Assembly (NCBI GenBank): GCA_937920575.1
Contig: CAKZSF010000165.1
Location: 1-6,802 of the forward strand
Direction of reading: 5' to 3'
Origin: an uncultured Sphingomonadaceae bacterium
GTDB taxonomy: Bacteria; Pseudomonadota; Alphaproteobacteria; Sphingomonadales; Sphingomonadaceae
Length of the DNA stretch: 6,802 bases
Shown: positions 1-6,552 of the stretch, one piece after another
How positions within the stretch are numbered: position 1 is the stretch's first letter
Layout: each line of letters begins with the position of its first letter
Made by a program: the position numbers and the translations under genes
Notes under the pieces: generated by a model
Told to the model about the DNA's origin: nothing
What the model saw: the letters and a program-made list of their open reading frames with translations, nothing else
The model's database searches: none

Positions 1-677
1 ATCGCAGGAACCCCTTCCGAGAAATCTTCGGCAAATGTCAGCTTCTTCAGCGCTTCATCGCCATCGACCATCGCCACACTCAGACCGGCGGCCTGTGCGA
101 CTTGCGCATCGTCGCCAGCATTCGCCTCACCCTGCCAGTTATGATGGGCGGTTAGAATAGCATCAAAGCGAAAGGCTTGCGGTGTCTGGACGCGGCGAAG
201 GCTTTCGCGGTCCGCGCTTCCCGTCATTACTCCGGCTTCATCCACCGCGAGCGAGTCCACCACGGGCAAAACGGGGATGGCGCCCGGATGATCGTCCAAT
301 GCAGCCAAAAGGCGATTGATGACATTTTGGGGCAGAATAGGGCGCGCCGCATCGTGGATCAGAACGCTTTTGGGTTCATGCGAGGCTAGGACTTCCAAAG
401 CCAAACGAACGGACTCCTGCCGCGTTGAACCACCGATCACGCAACGCGCTTGCGCAATCCCTTCTAGCGCCGGCGCAGCGATCTCTTCCGCACCGTCAGG
501 TATTGCCACAACAATCGGACTGGCTCCTGCCTCAGCTAATGCCAAAACCGAATGGCGCAGGACCGGCATCCCGCGATACGGTGCAAACTGTTTGGGTATT
601 GGTTGGCCTGCACGCAGCCCTTGGCCAGCGGCAACTACAACCGCTGCGAAAGGGGGAAGGGCGCTAGGCTCATTCAT
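1..677 (-). CDS. ispDF: 2-C-methyl-D-erythritol 4-phosphate cytidylyltransferase (IspD domain, probably of bifunctional IspDF), C-terminus cut by window edge
   Basis: The first 225 codons are visible, from ATG at 677-675 leftwards, and the frame is still open at base 1. The protein is cytosolic and transfers CMP from CTP to 2-C-methyl-D-erythritol 4-phosphate in the MEP isoprenoid pathway. Visible motifs: the nucleotide-binding loop AAGQGLR (16-22) followed by PKQ (28-30), matching the catalytic Arg20/Lys27 pair of E. coli IspD with the same spacing; GGSTRQESV (82-90); IHDAARP (107-113); DRESL (156-160) with Arg157; and TPQAF (165-169). Ser142 sits where E. coli has Thr140. The tail KKLTFAEDF (211-219) resembles the end of an IspD domain or the linker to IspF. 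Alphaproteobacteria commonly carry a fused ispDF, so fusion is expected but not shown here; it could be a stand-alone ispD. It is transcribed divergently from dusB. No strong Shine-Dalgarno is seen; the next upstream ATG is out of frame. Confidence is high for IspD and moderate for the fusion. Confidence 0.92.
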   Translation of the reverse strand, partial: MNEPSALPPFAAVVVAAGQGLRAGQPIPKQFAPYRGMPVLRHSVLALAEAGASPIVVAIPDGAEEIAAPALEGIAQARCVIGGSTRQESVRLALEVLASHEPKSVLIHDAARPILPQNVINRLLAALDDHPGAIPVLPVVDSLAVDEAGVMTGSADRESLRRVQTPQAFRFDAILTAHHNWQGEANAGDDAQVAQAAGLSVAMVDGDEALKKLTFAEDFSEGVPA

Positions 678-750
678 CGCCAGATGCGCTAGCGCCTTGC
701 GCACTATGCTGCAATGCACTATGCGCTGCCCAAATTTTAGGCATATTGTG
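678..750. promoter_or_regulatory. Divergent intergenic region between ispD and dusB
   Basis: These 73 bases separate two divergent start codons, so they must hold promoters for both ispD(F) and the dusB-ntr cluster unless transcription enters from elsewhere. A weak candidate for the dusB direction is TTGCGC (697-702), a 17-base spacer, then TATGCG (720-725). I would not rely on it. A GCGCTAGCGC palindrome lies at 686-695, and a 9-base direct repeat at 701-709 and 716-724. AGG at 739-741 is the only Shine-Dalgarno-like signal before dusB. No recognisable operator of a known regulator was found. Confidence 0.45.
701..724. repeat. Short direct repeat GCACTATGC x2 in the ispD-dusB intergenic region
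   Basis: GCACTATGC occurs at 701-709 and again exactly at 716-724, a 15-base period. Each copy is itself an imperfect palindrome (GCA-N3-TGC). The pair lies about 27-50 bases before the dusB start and 24-47 bases before the ispD start, where a transcription factor could affect either promoter. A 15-base period puts the copies on roughly opposite faces of the helix, which is less typical of cooperative binding. It may be chance. Confidence 0.4.
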
Positions 751-1767
751 ATGAGCAACTTTCCAACCCCTCCGGCACTCAAGCCCATTCACGTCGGCGA
801 TATTGAAATCGCTTGTCCGGTTGTGCTCGCACCTATGACGGGTGTGACCGACATGCCTTTCCGCACCCTTGTGCGGCGTTATGGTTCGGGCCTCAATGTG
901 ACCGAGATGATCGCAAGCCAAGCCGCCATTCGAGAAACACGCCAATCGGTTCAAAAGGCAGCATGGCATCAGACGGAGGAGCCGGTTTCGATGCAGCTTG
1001 TTGGCTGTGACCCCGTCTCCATGGGCGAAGCGGCAAAGCTGAACGAGGATCGCGGGGCGGCGATTATCGATATCAATTTCGGGTGTCCGGTGCGCAAAGT
1101 GACCAATGGCATGGCCGGCTCTGCATTGATGCGCGAAGTGCCTCTAGCAACCGAACTGATGAAGGCCACGGTCAAAGCGGTCGATGTGCCGGTCACAGTG
1201 AAAATGCGGATGGGCTGGGACCATGCCAGCCTCAACGCGCCAGAGCTTGCCAAAATTGCCGAGGATCTGGGCGTAAAGATGATCACCGTCCACGGCCGCA
1301 CGCGCAACCAGATGTACAAGGGATCCGCCGACTGGTCGTTCATCCGCAAGGTTAAAGACGCGGTTACCATTCCCGTGATCGTCAATGGCGACATCTGCAC
1401 GATTGATGACGCTGCCAACGCTTTGGAACAGTCTGGCGCGGATGGTCTGATGATCGGACGCGGCGCCTATGGCAAACCATGGCTGATCGGGCAGGTGATG
1501 CATTGGTGGCAGACCGGTGAAAAGCTGTCCTCGCCCAGCTTTGACGAGCAGTACGCAGTGTTGGTCGAACATTACAAAGCGATGTTGGAGCATTATGGCG
1601 AGGATGTTGGCGTGAAAGTCGCACGCAAACATATCGGCTGGTACACGAAGGGAATGCACGGCTCGGCGGAATTCCGCAACCGCGCGAACTTCATGGATGA
1701 CCCTCGCGAAGTGCTCGATGAAATGGAACGCTTCTACACACCTTTCCTGCACCGCCAGGCAGCGTGA
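751..1767 (+). CDS. dusB: tRNA-dihydrouridine synthase B (NifR3 family)
   Basis: This 338-residue flavoenzyme matches the usual DusB length. DusB uses FMN and NADPH to reduce a uridine in the D-loop of tRNA to dihydrouridine. Visible features of the TIM-barrel: the first strand LAPMTGVTD (26-34) that contacts FMN; NFGCP (109-113) with catalytic Cys112; Lys151 in [20 protein letters not shown] (180-191) with His181 and Arg183; VNGDI (211-215); and the FMN-phosphate loop [10 protein letters not shown] (235-244). The C-terminal part, about 265-335, is the helical tRNA-binding domain. The reading frame stays open far upstream (from 316), but that stretch is antisense to ispD. ATG 751 was chosen because family homology starts right after it ([19 protein letters not shown]); GTG 748 is an adjacent alternative. 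Its TGA overlaps the start of ntrB by four bases. The gene leads ntr operons in many proteobacteria (old name nifR3), although no direct role in nitrogen control is implied. Confidence 0.95.
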   Translation: MSNFPTPPALKPIHVGDIEIACPVVLAPMTGVTDMPFRTLVRRYGSGLNVTEMIASQAAIRETRQSVQKAAWHQTEEPVSMQLVGCDPVSMGEAAKLNEDRGAAIIDINFGCPVRKVTNGMAGSALMREVPLATELMKATVKAVDVPVTVKMRMGWDHASLNAPELAKIAEDLGVKMITVHGRTRNQMYKGSADWSFIRKVKDAVTIPVIVNGDICTIDDAANALEQSGADGLMIGRGAYGKPWLIGQVMHWWQTGEKLSSPSFDEQYAVLVEHYKAMLEHYGEDVGVKVARKHIGWYTKGMHGSAEFRNRANFMDDPREVLDEMERFYTPFLHRQAA

Positions 1768-2852
1768 GAGATCCTGCACCGAATATGACAAACACGCCCG
1801 ACCTGCGGGCGATGATCAAGAGCCTGGTGTTTGGGGCAGTGCTGGTTGATCCAAATCTTACCATTGTCGATTGCAATCCAGCAGCGGAGACAATGTTCGG
1901 TCAAAGTCTAAGGCGGTTGTCTGGCCGCAATTTGCTCGACCATCTGCGTATCGCCGATCATCGCATCGTTGAGGCTCTGGAATTGGCAGACGCTCAACTT
2001 ATCGCCCGACAATTGGAGGTTGAACTCGCCGGCCATCTTCAGGAAATCAACCTGACCATCTCGCCAATCGCTGACCATCCCGGATGGCTGGCCTTGACGC
2101 TATCTGACACGAAAGACGATGAGCTGGCCGACAGCCCTAAAGATCAGGCCAACATCAAGGCACCCGCGGTTCTCGCACACGAAATCAAAAACCCATTGGC
2201 CGGCATCCGCGGCGCGTCGCAGTTGCTAAGGCGCCGGATTGATCCGGAGCATCACGAGCTTACAGACTTAATTGCCAATGAAGTCGATCGTGTGTCGTCA
2301 TTGCTCGATCGCATGCAAAAGCTTGGCAGTGAGCGCGTGGATGAGCCGGAAGAATGCAATCTGCATGAGGCCATTCATCACGCGGTGCGCGTGCTGACCT
2401 CTGCGGATGGTTTTGGCGTCGATATGGCGGAAGAATTCGATCCGTCGCTGCCGCCCGTATTCGTCAGTCGGGATGCACTGGTTCAGGTGCTCATCAACCT
2501 GTTGTCCAACGCGCGCGATGCCTGCAGTGAACAGCCGGAGCCCAAAATGACCATTCGCACGCGCTTTGTCAGTGGGCCGATACTGTCTGCGATCCGGTTG
2601 GGGCGGCGCACGCGTTTGCCGATTGAAGTGCGGATCACAGACAACGGCGTGGGAGTCGAACCAGAGCTGCGTGACCACATCTTTGAACCCTTTGTCAGCA
2701 GCAAACCAAAAGGGCAGGGATTGGGCCTTGCACTGGTCGCAAAACTGGTCCGCGAGATGGATGGCCGGATCGCATACGAACGCGAAGCACAGAATGACCT
2801 GACACATTTCAAACTGCACCTACCACTCGCACCCAAGGATACGGCAGCATGA
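1764..2852 (+). CDS. ntrB: Nitrogen regulation sensor histidine kinase NtrB (NRII)
   Basis: This is a 362-residue soluble two-component kinase/phosphatase that phosphorylates NtrC under nitrogen limitation; in known systems it is controlled by PII proteins. There are no membrane segments. Domains in order: PAS (about 14-118), then a HisKA dimerisation helix with the H-box [18 protein letters not shown], in which His139 is the phosphorylated residue. The HATPase_c domain follows (about 200-355), with N-box [13 protein letters not shown] (241-253), ITDNGVGV (291-298), the F-box-like IFEPFVSSK (306-314) and the G-box GQGLGLAL (317-324). A loop at 265-287 between N-box and DNG looks usual for alphaproteobacterial NtrB. 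The start is GTG 1764, giving a GTGA overlap with the dusB stop; ATG 1785 is a possible alternative that would remove seven residues before the PAS domain. The stop overlaps the ntrC start as ATGA. Tight spacing implies co-transcription with dusB and ntrC. Confidence 0.94.
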   Translation: MRDPAPNMTNTPDLRAMIKSLVFGAVLVDPNLTIVDCNPAAETMFGQSLRRLSGRNLLDHLRIADHRIVEALELADAQLIARQLEVELAGHLQEINLTISPIADHPGWLALTLSDTKDDELADSPKDQANIKAPAVLAHEIKNPLAGIRGASQLLRRRIDPEHHELTDLIANEVDRVSSLLDRMQKLGSERVDEPEECNLHEAIHHAVRVLTSADGFGVDMAEEFDPSLPPVFVSRDALVQVLINLLSNARDACSEQPEPKMTIRTRFVSGPILSAIRLGRRTRLPIEVRITDNGVGVEPELRDHIFEPFVSSKPKGQGLGLALVAKLVREMDGRIAYEREAQNDLTHFKLHLPLAPKDTAA

Positions 2853-4252
2853 GGAAACAGGCGCTCTTGGTCGAGGATGATCCGTCGATTGCCTCCGTCA
2901 TAACATCTGCCCTCCACGATGAGGACTTTGCCGTGGAACACACAGACACCGCCGTTGGTCGCGATGCTGCCCTGCGCAGCGCACGGTACGATGTGATGAT
3001 CACGGATGTTCTGTTGAGCGATGCAGACGGCATTACCAGCCTCGATTCCGCCAAGAGCATCGATCCCGATTTGCCGATTATTATCGTGTCGGCGCAAAAT
3101 ACCTTGGACACAGCAGTCAGAGCATCCGAGACCGAAGCCTTTGAATATTTCCCGAAGCCGTTTGATCTCGATGAACTGATCCACGCAGTCGTTCAGGCGG
3201 CCAATTCGCGCGAGACTTTTACGCAGCCACAAACGACTGAAGCTGACCCAATGCCTCTGGTGGGCCGCAGTCAGGCCATGCAGGGCGTGTTTCGTTTGAT
3301 CACTCGCGTTTTGCGCAACGACCTGTCTGTGCTCATTCTGGGTGAATCCGGAACCGGCAAGGAATTGGTGGCAGAGGCCATTCATGAGCTGGGCCATCGC
3401 AAAACCGGGCCGTTTGTGGCCGTCAACACTGCTGCCATTCCCAGCGAATTGATCGAAAGCGAGCTGTTTGGGCACGAAAAGGGCGCCTTCACCGGCGCGG
3501 TTGCCCGCAACATCGGAAAATTTGAAGAGGCCAGCGGCGGAACCCTATTCCTCGATGAAATCGGCGATATGCCCATCGATGCGCAAACGCGTTTGTTGCG
3601 CGCGCTCCAATCAGGCCGCATCCGCCGGGTTGGTGGCAATGAAGAGATCAGCGTCAATGTGCGTGTCATCTCGGCAACCAACCGAGACCTCGAGCCCTTA
3701 ATAGCGGCCGGCGAATTCCGCGAAGACTTGTTCTACCGTCTCAACGTCGTGCCGATCCGGTTGCCAGCGCTGCGCGAGAGACCTGATGATATCACAGCCT
3801 TGTCTCGCCATTTCCTGTCCGAAGCTGCAGCCGATGGATTGCCGCTTAAAGAGCTAAGCGAGGACGCGATTGCGCGGCTCGAAACGCTAGAATGGCGCGG
3901 GAATGTCCGTGAGTTGCGTAATGTCATTTTCCGCTTGGCCCTCCTGTCTCGCGAAGATTTGATCAGCGCCGGTACGCTTGACGAGTTGCTGCAAGGCGAG
4001 GCTCTGAAAGGTGAACGAGATGATGGTGCAGCGGATATTTCGGCGGCCATGATCGAGTGGTTAAGGATGGAGCGACCGGAGGAGGGGGCGATCTATAAAT
4101 CTGCACTCGCCGCAATAGAGAAACCATTGTTTGAAGAGATTCTGCGGCAAACCGGCGGCAACCAAGTTCAAGCAGCAAGCAAACTTGGGATCAATCGCAA
4201 CACGCTGCGCAAACGGCTTTCTGATTTGGCGATAGATCCAGACGCGATGTGA
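2849..4252 (+). CDS. ntrC: Nitrogen regulation response regulator NtrC (sigma-54 activator)
   Basis: This 467-residue response regulator, close to usual NtrC length, is phosphorylated by NtrB. It activates sigma-54 promoters of nitrogen-assimilation genes by remodelling RNA polymerase with ATP. The receiver (1-118) has the acidic pair Asp10/Asp11, phosphoacceptor Asp53, Ser81 at the switch position and Lys103 in FPKPF. The AAA+ domain (about 137-365) has Walker A GESGTGK (165-171), the complete sigma-54 loop GAFTGA (212-217), Walker B TLFLDEIGD (232-240), the sensor I region ATNRD (276-280), the arginine-finger segment FREDLFYRLNV (290-300) and sensor II WRGNVREL (349-356). The C-terminal Fis-type helix-turn-helix (about 436-460) contains GGNQVQAASKLGINRNTLRK. 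The intact GAFTGA argues for a true sigma-54 partner. After Asp53 the sequence reads VLLSDADG, without the common Met-Pro. The ATG overlaps the ntrB stop (ATGA), so translation is probably coupled. Confidence 0.95.
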   Translation: MRKQALLVEDDPSIASVITSALHDEDFAVEHTDTAVGRDAALRSARYDVMITDVLLSDADGITSLDSAKSIDPDLPIIIVSAQNTLDTAVRASETEAFEYFPKPFDLDELIHAVVQAANSRETFTQPQTTEADPMPLVGRSQAMQGVFRLITRVLRNDLSVLILGESGTGKELVAEAIHELGHRKTGPFVAVNTAAIPSELIESELFGHEKGAFTGAVARNIGKFEEASGGTLFLDEIGDMPIDAQTRLLRALQSGRIRRVGGNEEISVNVRVISATNRDLEPLIAAGEFREDLFYRLNVVPIRLPALRERPDDITALSRHFLSEAAADGLPLKELSEDAIARLETLEWRGNVRELRNVIFRLALLSREDLISAGTLDELLQGEALKGERDDGAADISAAMIEWLRMERPEEGAIYKSALAAIEKPLFEEILRQTGGNQVQAASKLGINRNTLRKRLSDLAIDPDAM

Positions 4253-4309
4253 ACTTGGGCGGAGATTTCCCCTTGCAAATGGGCAACACTGTAGCCTAAC
4301 TGCAACAGT
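4253..4309. promoter_or_regulatory. ntrC-ntrY spacer, possible separate ntrY promoter/leader
   Basis: This 57-base gap breaks the otherwise overlapping cluster and could hold a promoter or leader for ntrY. No convincing -35/-10 pair is seen. TTGCAA (4273-4278) and TAACTG (4297-4302) are weakly suggestive, with 18 bases between them. TTGC-N6-GCAA (4273-4286) forms a small dyad. ACTGT (4288-4292) and ACAGT (4305-4309) form an inverted repeat ending at the base before the ntrY start. GCAACA occurs twice, at 4283-4288 and 4302-4307. There is no Shine-Dalgarno sequence and no terminator with a T-run. Confidence 0.35.
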
Positions 4310-6520
4310 ATGCAGGCGGACACCCCCACTGTTCCCATGACGGTTTCCCGCGCATGGCGCAAAGTGCAGGTTGCTGCGCGTCGCCTCAATCTCATTCCAA
4401 TCCTAGAAATCGCCGCTGTCGTCACTTTGTTGGTGATGTTGATCACCGGCTATTTGGTGATCCAAAGGACGACTCAGGCGTCGCAAATGATCCCATCAGA
4501 GCAAGCCGCAACGCTGCTCATCGGAACTTTGGTGCCAGCAATAGCCCTGATCGTCCTTATCGGCAGACGCATCGCGCTGAGTAGGGCAGGGGGCAGCACT
4601 GCACGCCTTCATGTCCGATTGGTGTTCTTCTTCTCATTGGTCGCGGCGATCCCAACGCTGCTCGTGGCGATCTTTGCCTCGTTCCTTTTTCAGTCAGCCA
4701 TTGAATTTTGGTTCTCCGACAACTCCCGCAGCATTTTGGACAATGCCAACCAATTGGCGCGTGGCTATTCAGAGCAAAACCTTCGGGATGTGGGCAACGA
4801 AACGGTCGCGATGGCAGGCGACTTGCGGTTCTTCCTTCAAGAAGAGTCCATGATCACGCCTGAATTTGCAGAGGATCTCTTTCAGCAAGTCATCTTGAGA
4901 AAGCTCAATGAATCTGCCGTGATCGAGCAAGACGAAAACGGCAGCTTCAATGTAGCCGCGATCGTTGATCCCGACGAAGACACAGAGCGCCCCCGCATCA
5001 GCCAAGAGCAAGTAGAGCGGATTGACGCAGGCGAGGCAGTGGTCGTTATCGCAACACCAGATCGAATTGAAGCCGTTACGCCTATCGATCGTGACAGCGG
5101 GCTGTTCCTCTATGCTGCACGCGATTCTGATGCATTGGCGGTCAGCCAGTTCCGCCGAGCCCAAACGGTTGTTGAAGAATACAACAGCCTAACGCAAGGC
5201 GCACGGATCATGCAGCTCAGGCTGAATCTGGGCCTTTTGCTTGCATCCTTGACGCTGGTAGGGCTCGCCGTTTGGTTTGCGCTGCGCTTTGCTGACCGAC
5301 AAGTGCGTCCCCTGACCGAACTCGTTTCCGCCGCACGGCAAGTGGGTGCGGGCAATTTCGCAATGCGTGTGGACGGGCGGACAGGCGCTGATGAGATCGG
5401 ACTGCTCAACCGCGCGTTTAACAGAATGACAGCCCAGATCGAGGAACAGACCACAGATCTTGTGGCAGCCAACGAGAAGCTGGACGAACGACGCAACTTT
5501 ATCGAAGCGGTGGTTGAGTCTGTGACTGCGGGCATTCTGACACTCGATAAAGACCGACGCGTTCTGCTGATGAACAGTTCCGCGCAACAGCTGTTGTTTG
5601 ACGCAGCAAAACCGACTGCGGTTGGCGAGGAATTGTCCGCAATCGCGGCGCCATTTGACGCGATGATCGAGCAAGGAAAATCTAGCGATATCATTCAGTT
5701 TAGCCGTGACGGCGAAATGCTAACACTCGCTGTGAAAATCGCGCCATCGCCTGATGGCATGGTCATCACTTTCGAAGACATCACGCGCCAACTAATCGAT
5801 CAGCGACAAGCAGCGTGGTCCGATGTGGCGCGACGAATTGCGCACGAGATCAAGAACCCGCTCACTCCCATTCAATTGGCCACAGAACGCCTCAACCGTC
5901 GATACGGCAAACAGATTGAGGATGACCGAGAACTGTTCGAAGAACTGACCGGCACCATCATTCGCCAGGTCGGCGACCTGCGGAAAATGGTCGACGAGTT
6001 TTCTTCCTTTGCCCGCCTACCAAAACCTGTTTTCCGTCGCGAGAACTTGATCGATCTGGCCAAGCAAGCGTTGTTCCTCCAAGAGGTTTCGAACAACCAT
6101 ATCAACTTCGATTTCCAGTGCGAAGACTCTGAGATTCTCGCCGATTGTGATCGCCACCAGATCGGACAAGCTCTGACAAATGTGATCAAGAACGCAGTTG
6201 AAGCGGTGGACGCGCGCGCGAGCGACGAACGTGAACCGTTTCGCGGCACCATTGCGCTCTCCATTAGCAAGGCGAAGAATCAGATCAGACTGGAGGTGAC
6301 AGATAATGGTGTGGGCTTGCCCGAGGACAAAGAACGCATTGCCGAACCCTATGTCACAACGCGCGAAAAAGGGACGGGACTGGGCCTCGCCATCGTCAAG
6401 AAAATCGTCGCCGAACATGATGGCGACATAACATTCACATCAGCCAAAAATGGCGGGACATTGGTAACCCTCAGTATTGCAAGCGAACCTTCGGCCGCAT
6501 CGTCAGAGGCGGCCGAATAA
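4310..6520 (+). CDS. ntrY: Membrane-bound nitrogen regulation sensor histidine kinase NtrY
   Basis: This 736-residue inner-membrane kinase pairs with NtrX and is paralogous to NtrB. Predicted membrane spans by hydrophobicity are about 33-52, 67-86, 103-127 and 303-325, with a sensor region of some 175 residues (128-302) that should face the periplasm. Next come a HAMP linker (about 326-380) with PLTELVSAARQVGAGNF (334-350), a short coiled-coil-like stretch, and a PAS domain (about 395-492, ending in ITFEDITRQ). The HisKA box is [20 protein letters not shown] with His512. HATPase_c has N-box GQALTNVIKNAVEAV (619-633), VTDNGVGLP (663-671), EPYVTTREKGTGLGLAI (679-695). All kinase residues look intact. 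This four-helix plus HAMP-PAS-kinase layout is the standard NtrY architecture. The start is uncertain: ATG 4310 gives the longest protein, ATG 4337 would drop nine residues, and neither has a clear Shine-Dalgarno. The C-terminal tail (SEPSAASSEAAE) is low-complexity, and its coding DNA contains a strong inverted repeat. Confidence 0.94.
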   Translation: MQADTPTVPMTVSRAWRKVQVAARRLNLIPILEIAAVVTLLVMLITGYLVIQRTTQASQMIPSEQAATLLIGTLVPAIALIVLIGRRIALSRAGGSTARLHVRLVFFFSLVAAIPTLLVAIFASFLFQSAIEFWFSDNSRSILDNANQLARGYSEQNLRDVGNETVAMAGDLRFFLQEESMITPEFAEDLFQQVILRKLNESAVIEQDENGSFNVAAIVDPDEDTERPRISQEQVERIDAGEAVVVIATPDRIEAVTPIDRDSGLFLYAARDSDALAVSQFRRAQTVVEEYNSLTQGARIMQLRLNLGLLLASLTLVGLAVWFALRFADRQVRPLTELVSAARQVGAGNFAMRVDGRTGADEIGLLNRAFNRMTAQIEEQTTDLVAANEKLDERRNFIEAVVESVTAGILTLDKDRRVLLMNSSAQQLLFDAAKPTAVGEELSAIAAPFDAMIEQGKSSDIIQFSRDGEMLTLAVKIAPSPDGMVITFEDITRQLIDQRQAAWSDVARRIAHEIKNPLTPIQLATERLNRRYGKQIEDDRELFEELTGTIIRQVGDLRKMVDEFSSFARLPKPVFRRENLIDLAKQALFLQEVSNNHINFDFQCEDSEILADCDRHQIGQALTNVIKNAVEAVDARASDEREPFRGTIALSISKAKNQIRLEVTDNGVGLPEDKERIAEPYVTTREKGTGLGLAIVKKIVAEHDGDITFTSAKNGGTLVTLSIASEPSAASSEAAE
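6490..6517 (+). repeat. GC-rich inverted repeat (9-bp stem, 10-base loop) at the 3' end of ntrY
   Basis: TTCGGCCGC at 6490-6498 is the exact reverse complement of GCGGCCGAA at 6509-6517, with the ten bases 6499-6508 between them. The RNA could form a stable hairpin ending just before the ntrY TAA (6518-6520). The bases that follow are A-rich rather than a T-run, so this is not a typical intrinsic terminator. It could act as a mRNA-stability element, a processing site or a weak pause between ntrY and ntrX, or it may simply reflect alanine and serine codons in a low-complexity tail. Confidence 0.6.
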
Positions 6521-6552
6521 TGCTGAAAAATCGAATGAAGGAGGCCTATTGA
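6520..6552 (+). other. Ten-codon mini-ORF bridging ntrY stop and ntrX start
   Basis: An ATG at 6520-6522 shares its A with the ntrY TAA stop (TAATG). The frame runs ten codons (MLKNRMKEAY) to a TGA at 6550-6552, whose last A is the first base of the ntrX ATG (TGATG). The ntrX Shine-Dalgarno lies inside it. This would let ribosomes finishing ntrY restart and be delivered to ntrX. It may instead be coincidental; nothing suggests that the peptide itself is functional. Confidence 0.35.
6538..6544 (+). promoter_or_regulatory. Strong ribosome binding site of ntrX
   Basis: AAGGAGG at 6538-6544 is a near-perfect anti-16S complement, seven bases before ATG 6552. It is the only strong Shine-Dalgarno I see in the window and fixes the ntrX start. 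The dusB, ntrB, ntrC and ntrY starts lack one and may rely on overlap coupling or weak sites. Confidence 0.85.

Noticed and set aside
316..750. Upstream extension of the dusB reading frame (open from 316)
   Set aside because: It lies antisense to ispD, has no DusB-like sequence, and family homology begins just after ATG 751. The open frame is a by-product of the opposite-strand coding region.
1144..1791. A 215-codon minus-strand open frame, and similar long antisense frames over ntrB/ntrC (for example 2483-3475)
   Set aside because: They are shadows of dusB, ntrB and ntrC, which have full sets of family motifs. The antisense translations show no recognisable domain.
4257..4276. Possible sigma-54 (-24/-12) promoter before ntrY, TGGGCGG...TTGC
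   Set aside because: The GG-to-GC spacing is 12 or more bases instead of the required 10, and the -24 element does not match TGGCAC.
6490..6530. Intrinsic terminator at the end of ntrY
   Set aside because: The stem is strong, but the bases after it are TAATGCTGAAAAA, with no T-run on the plus strand.
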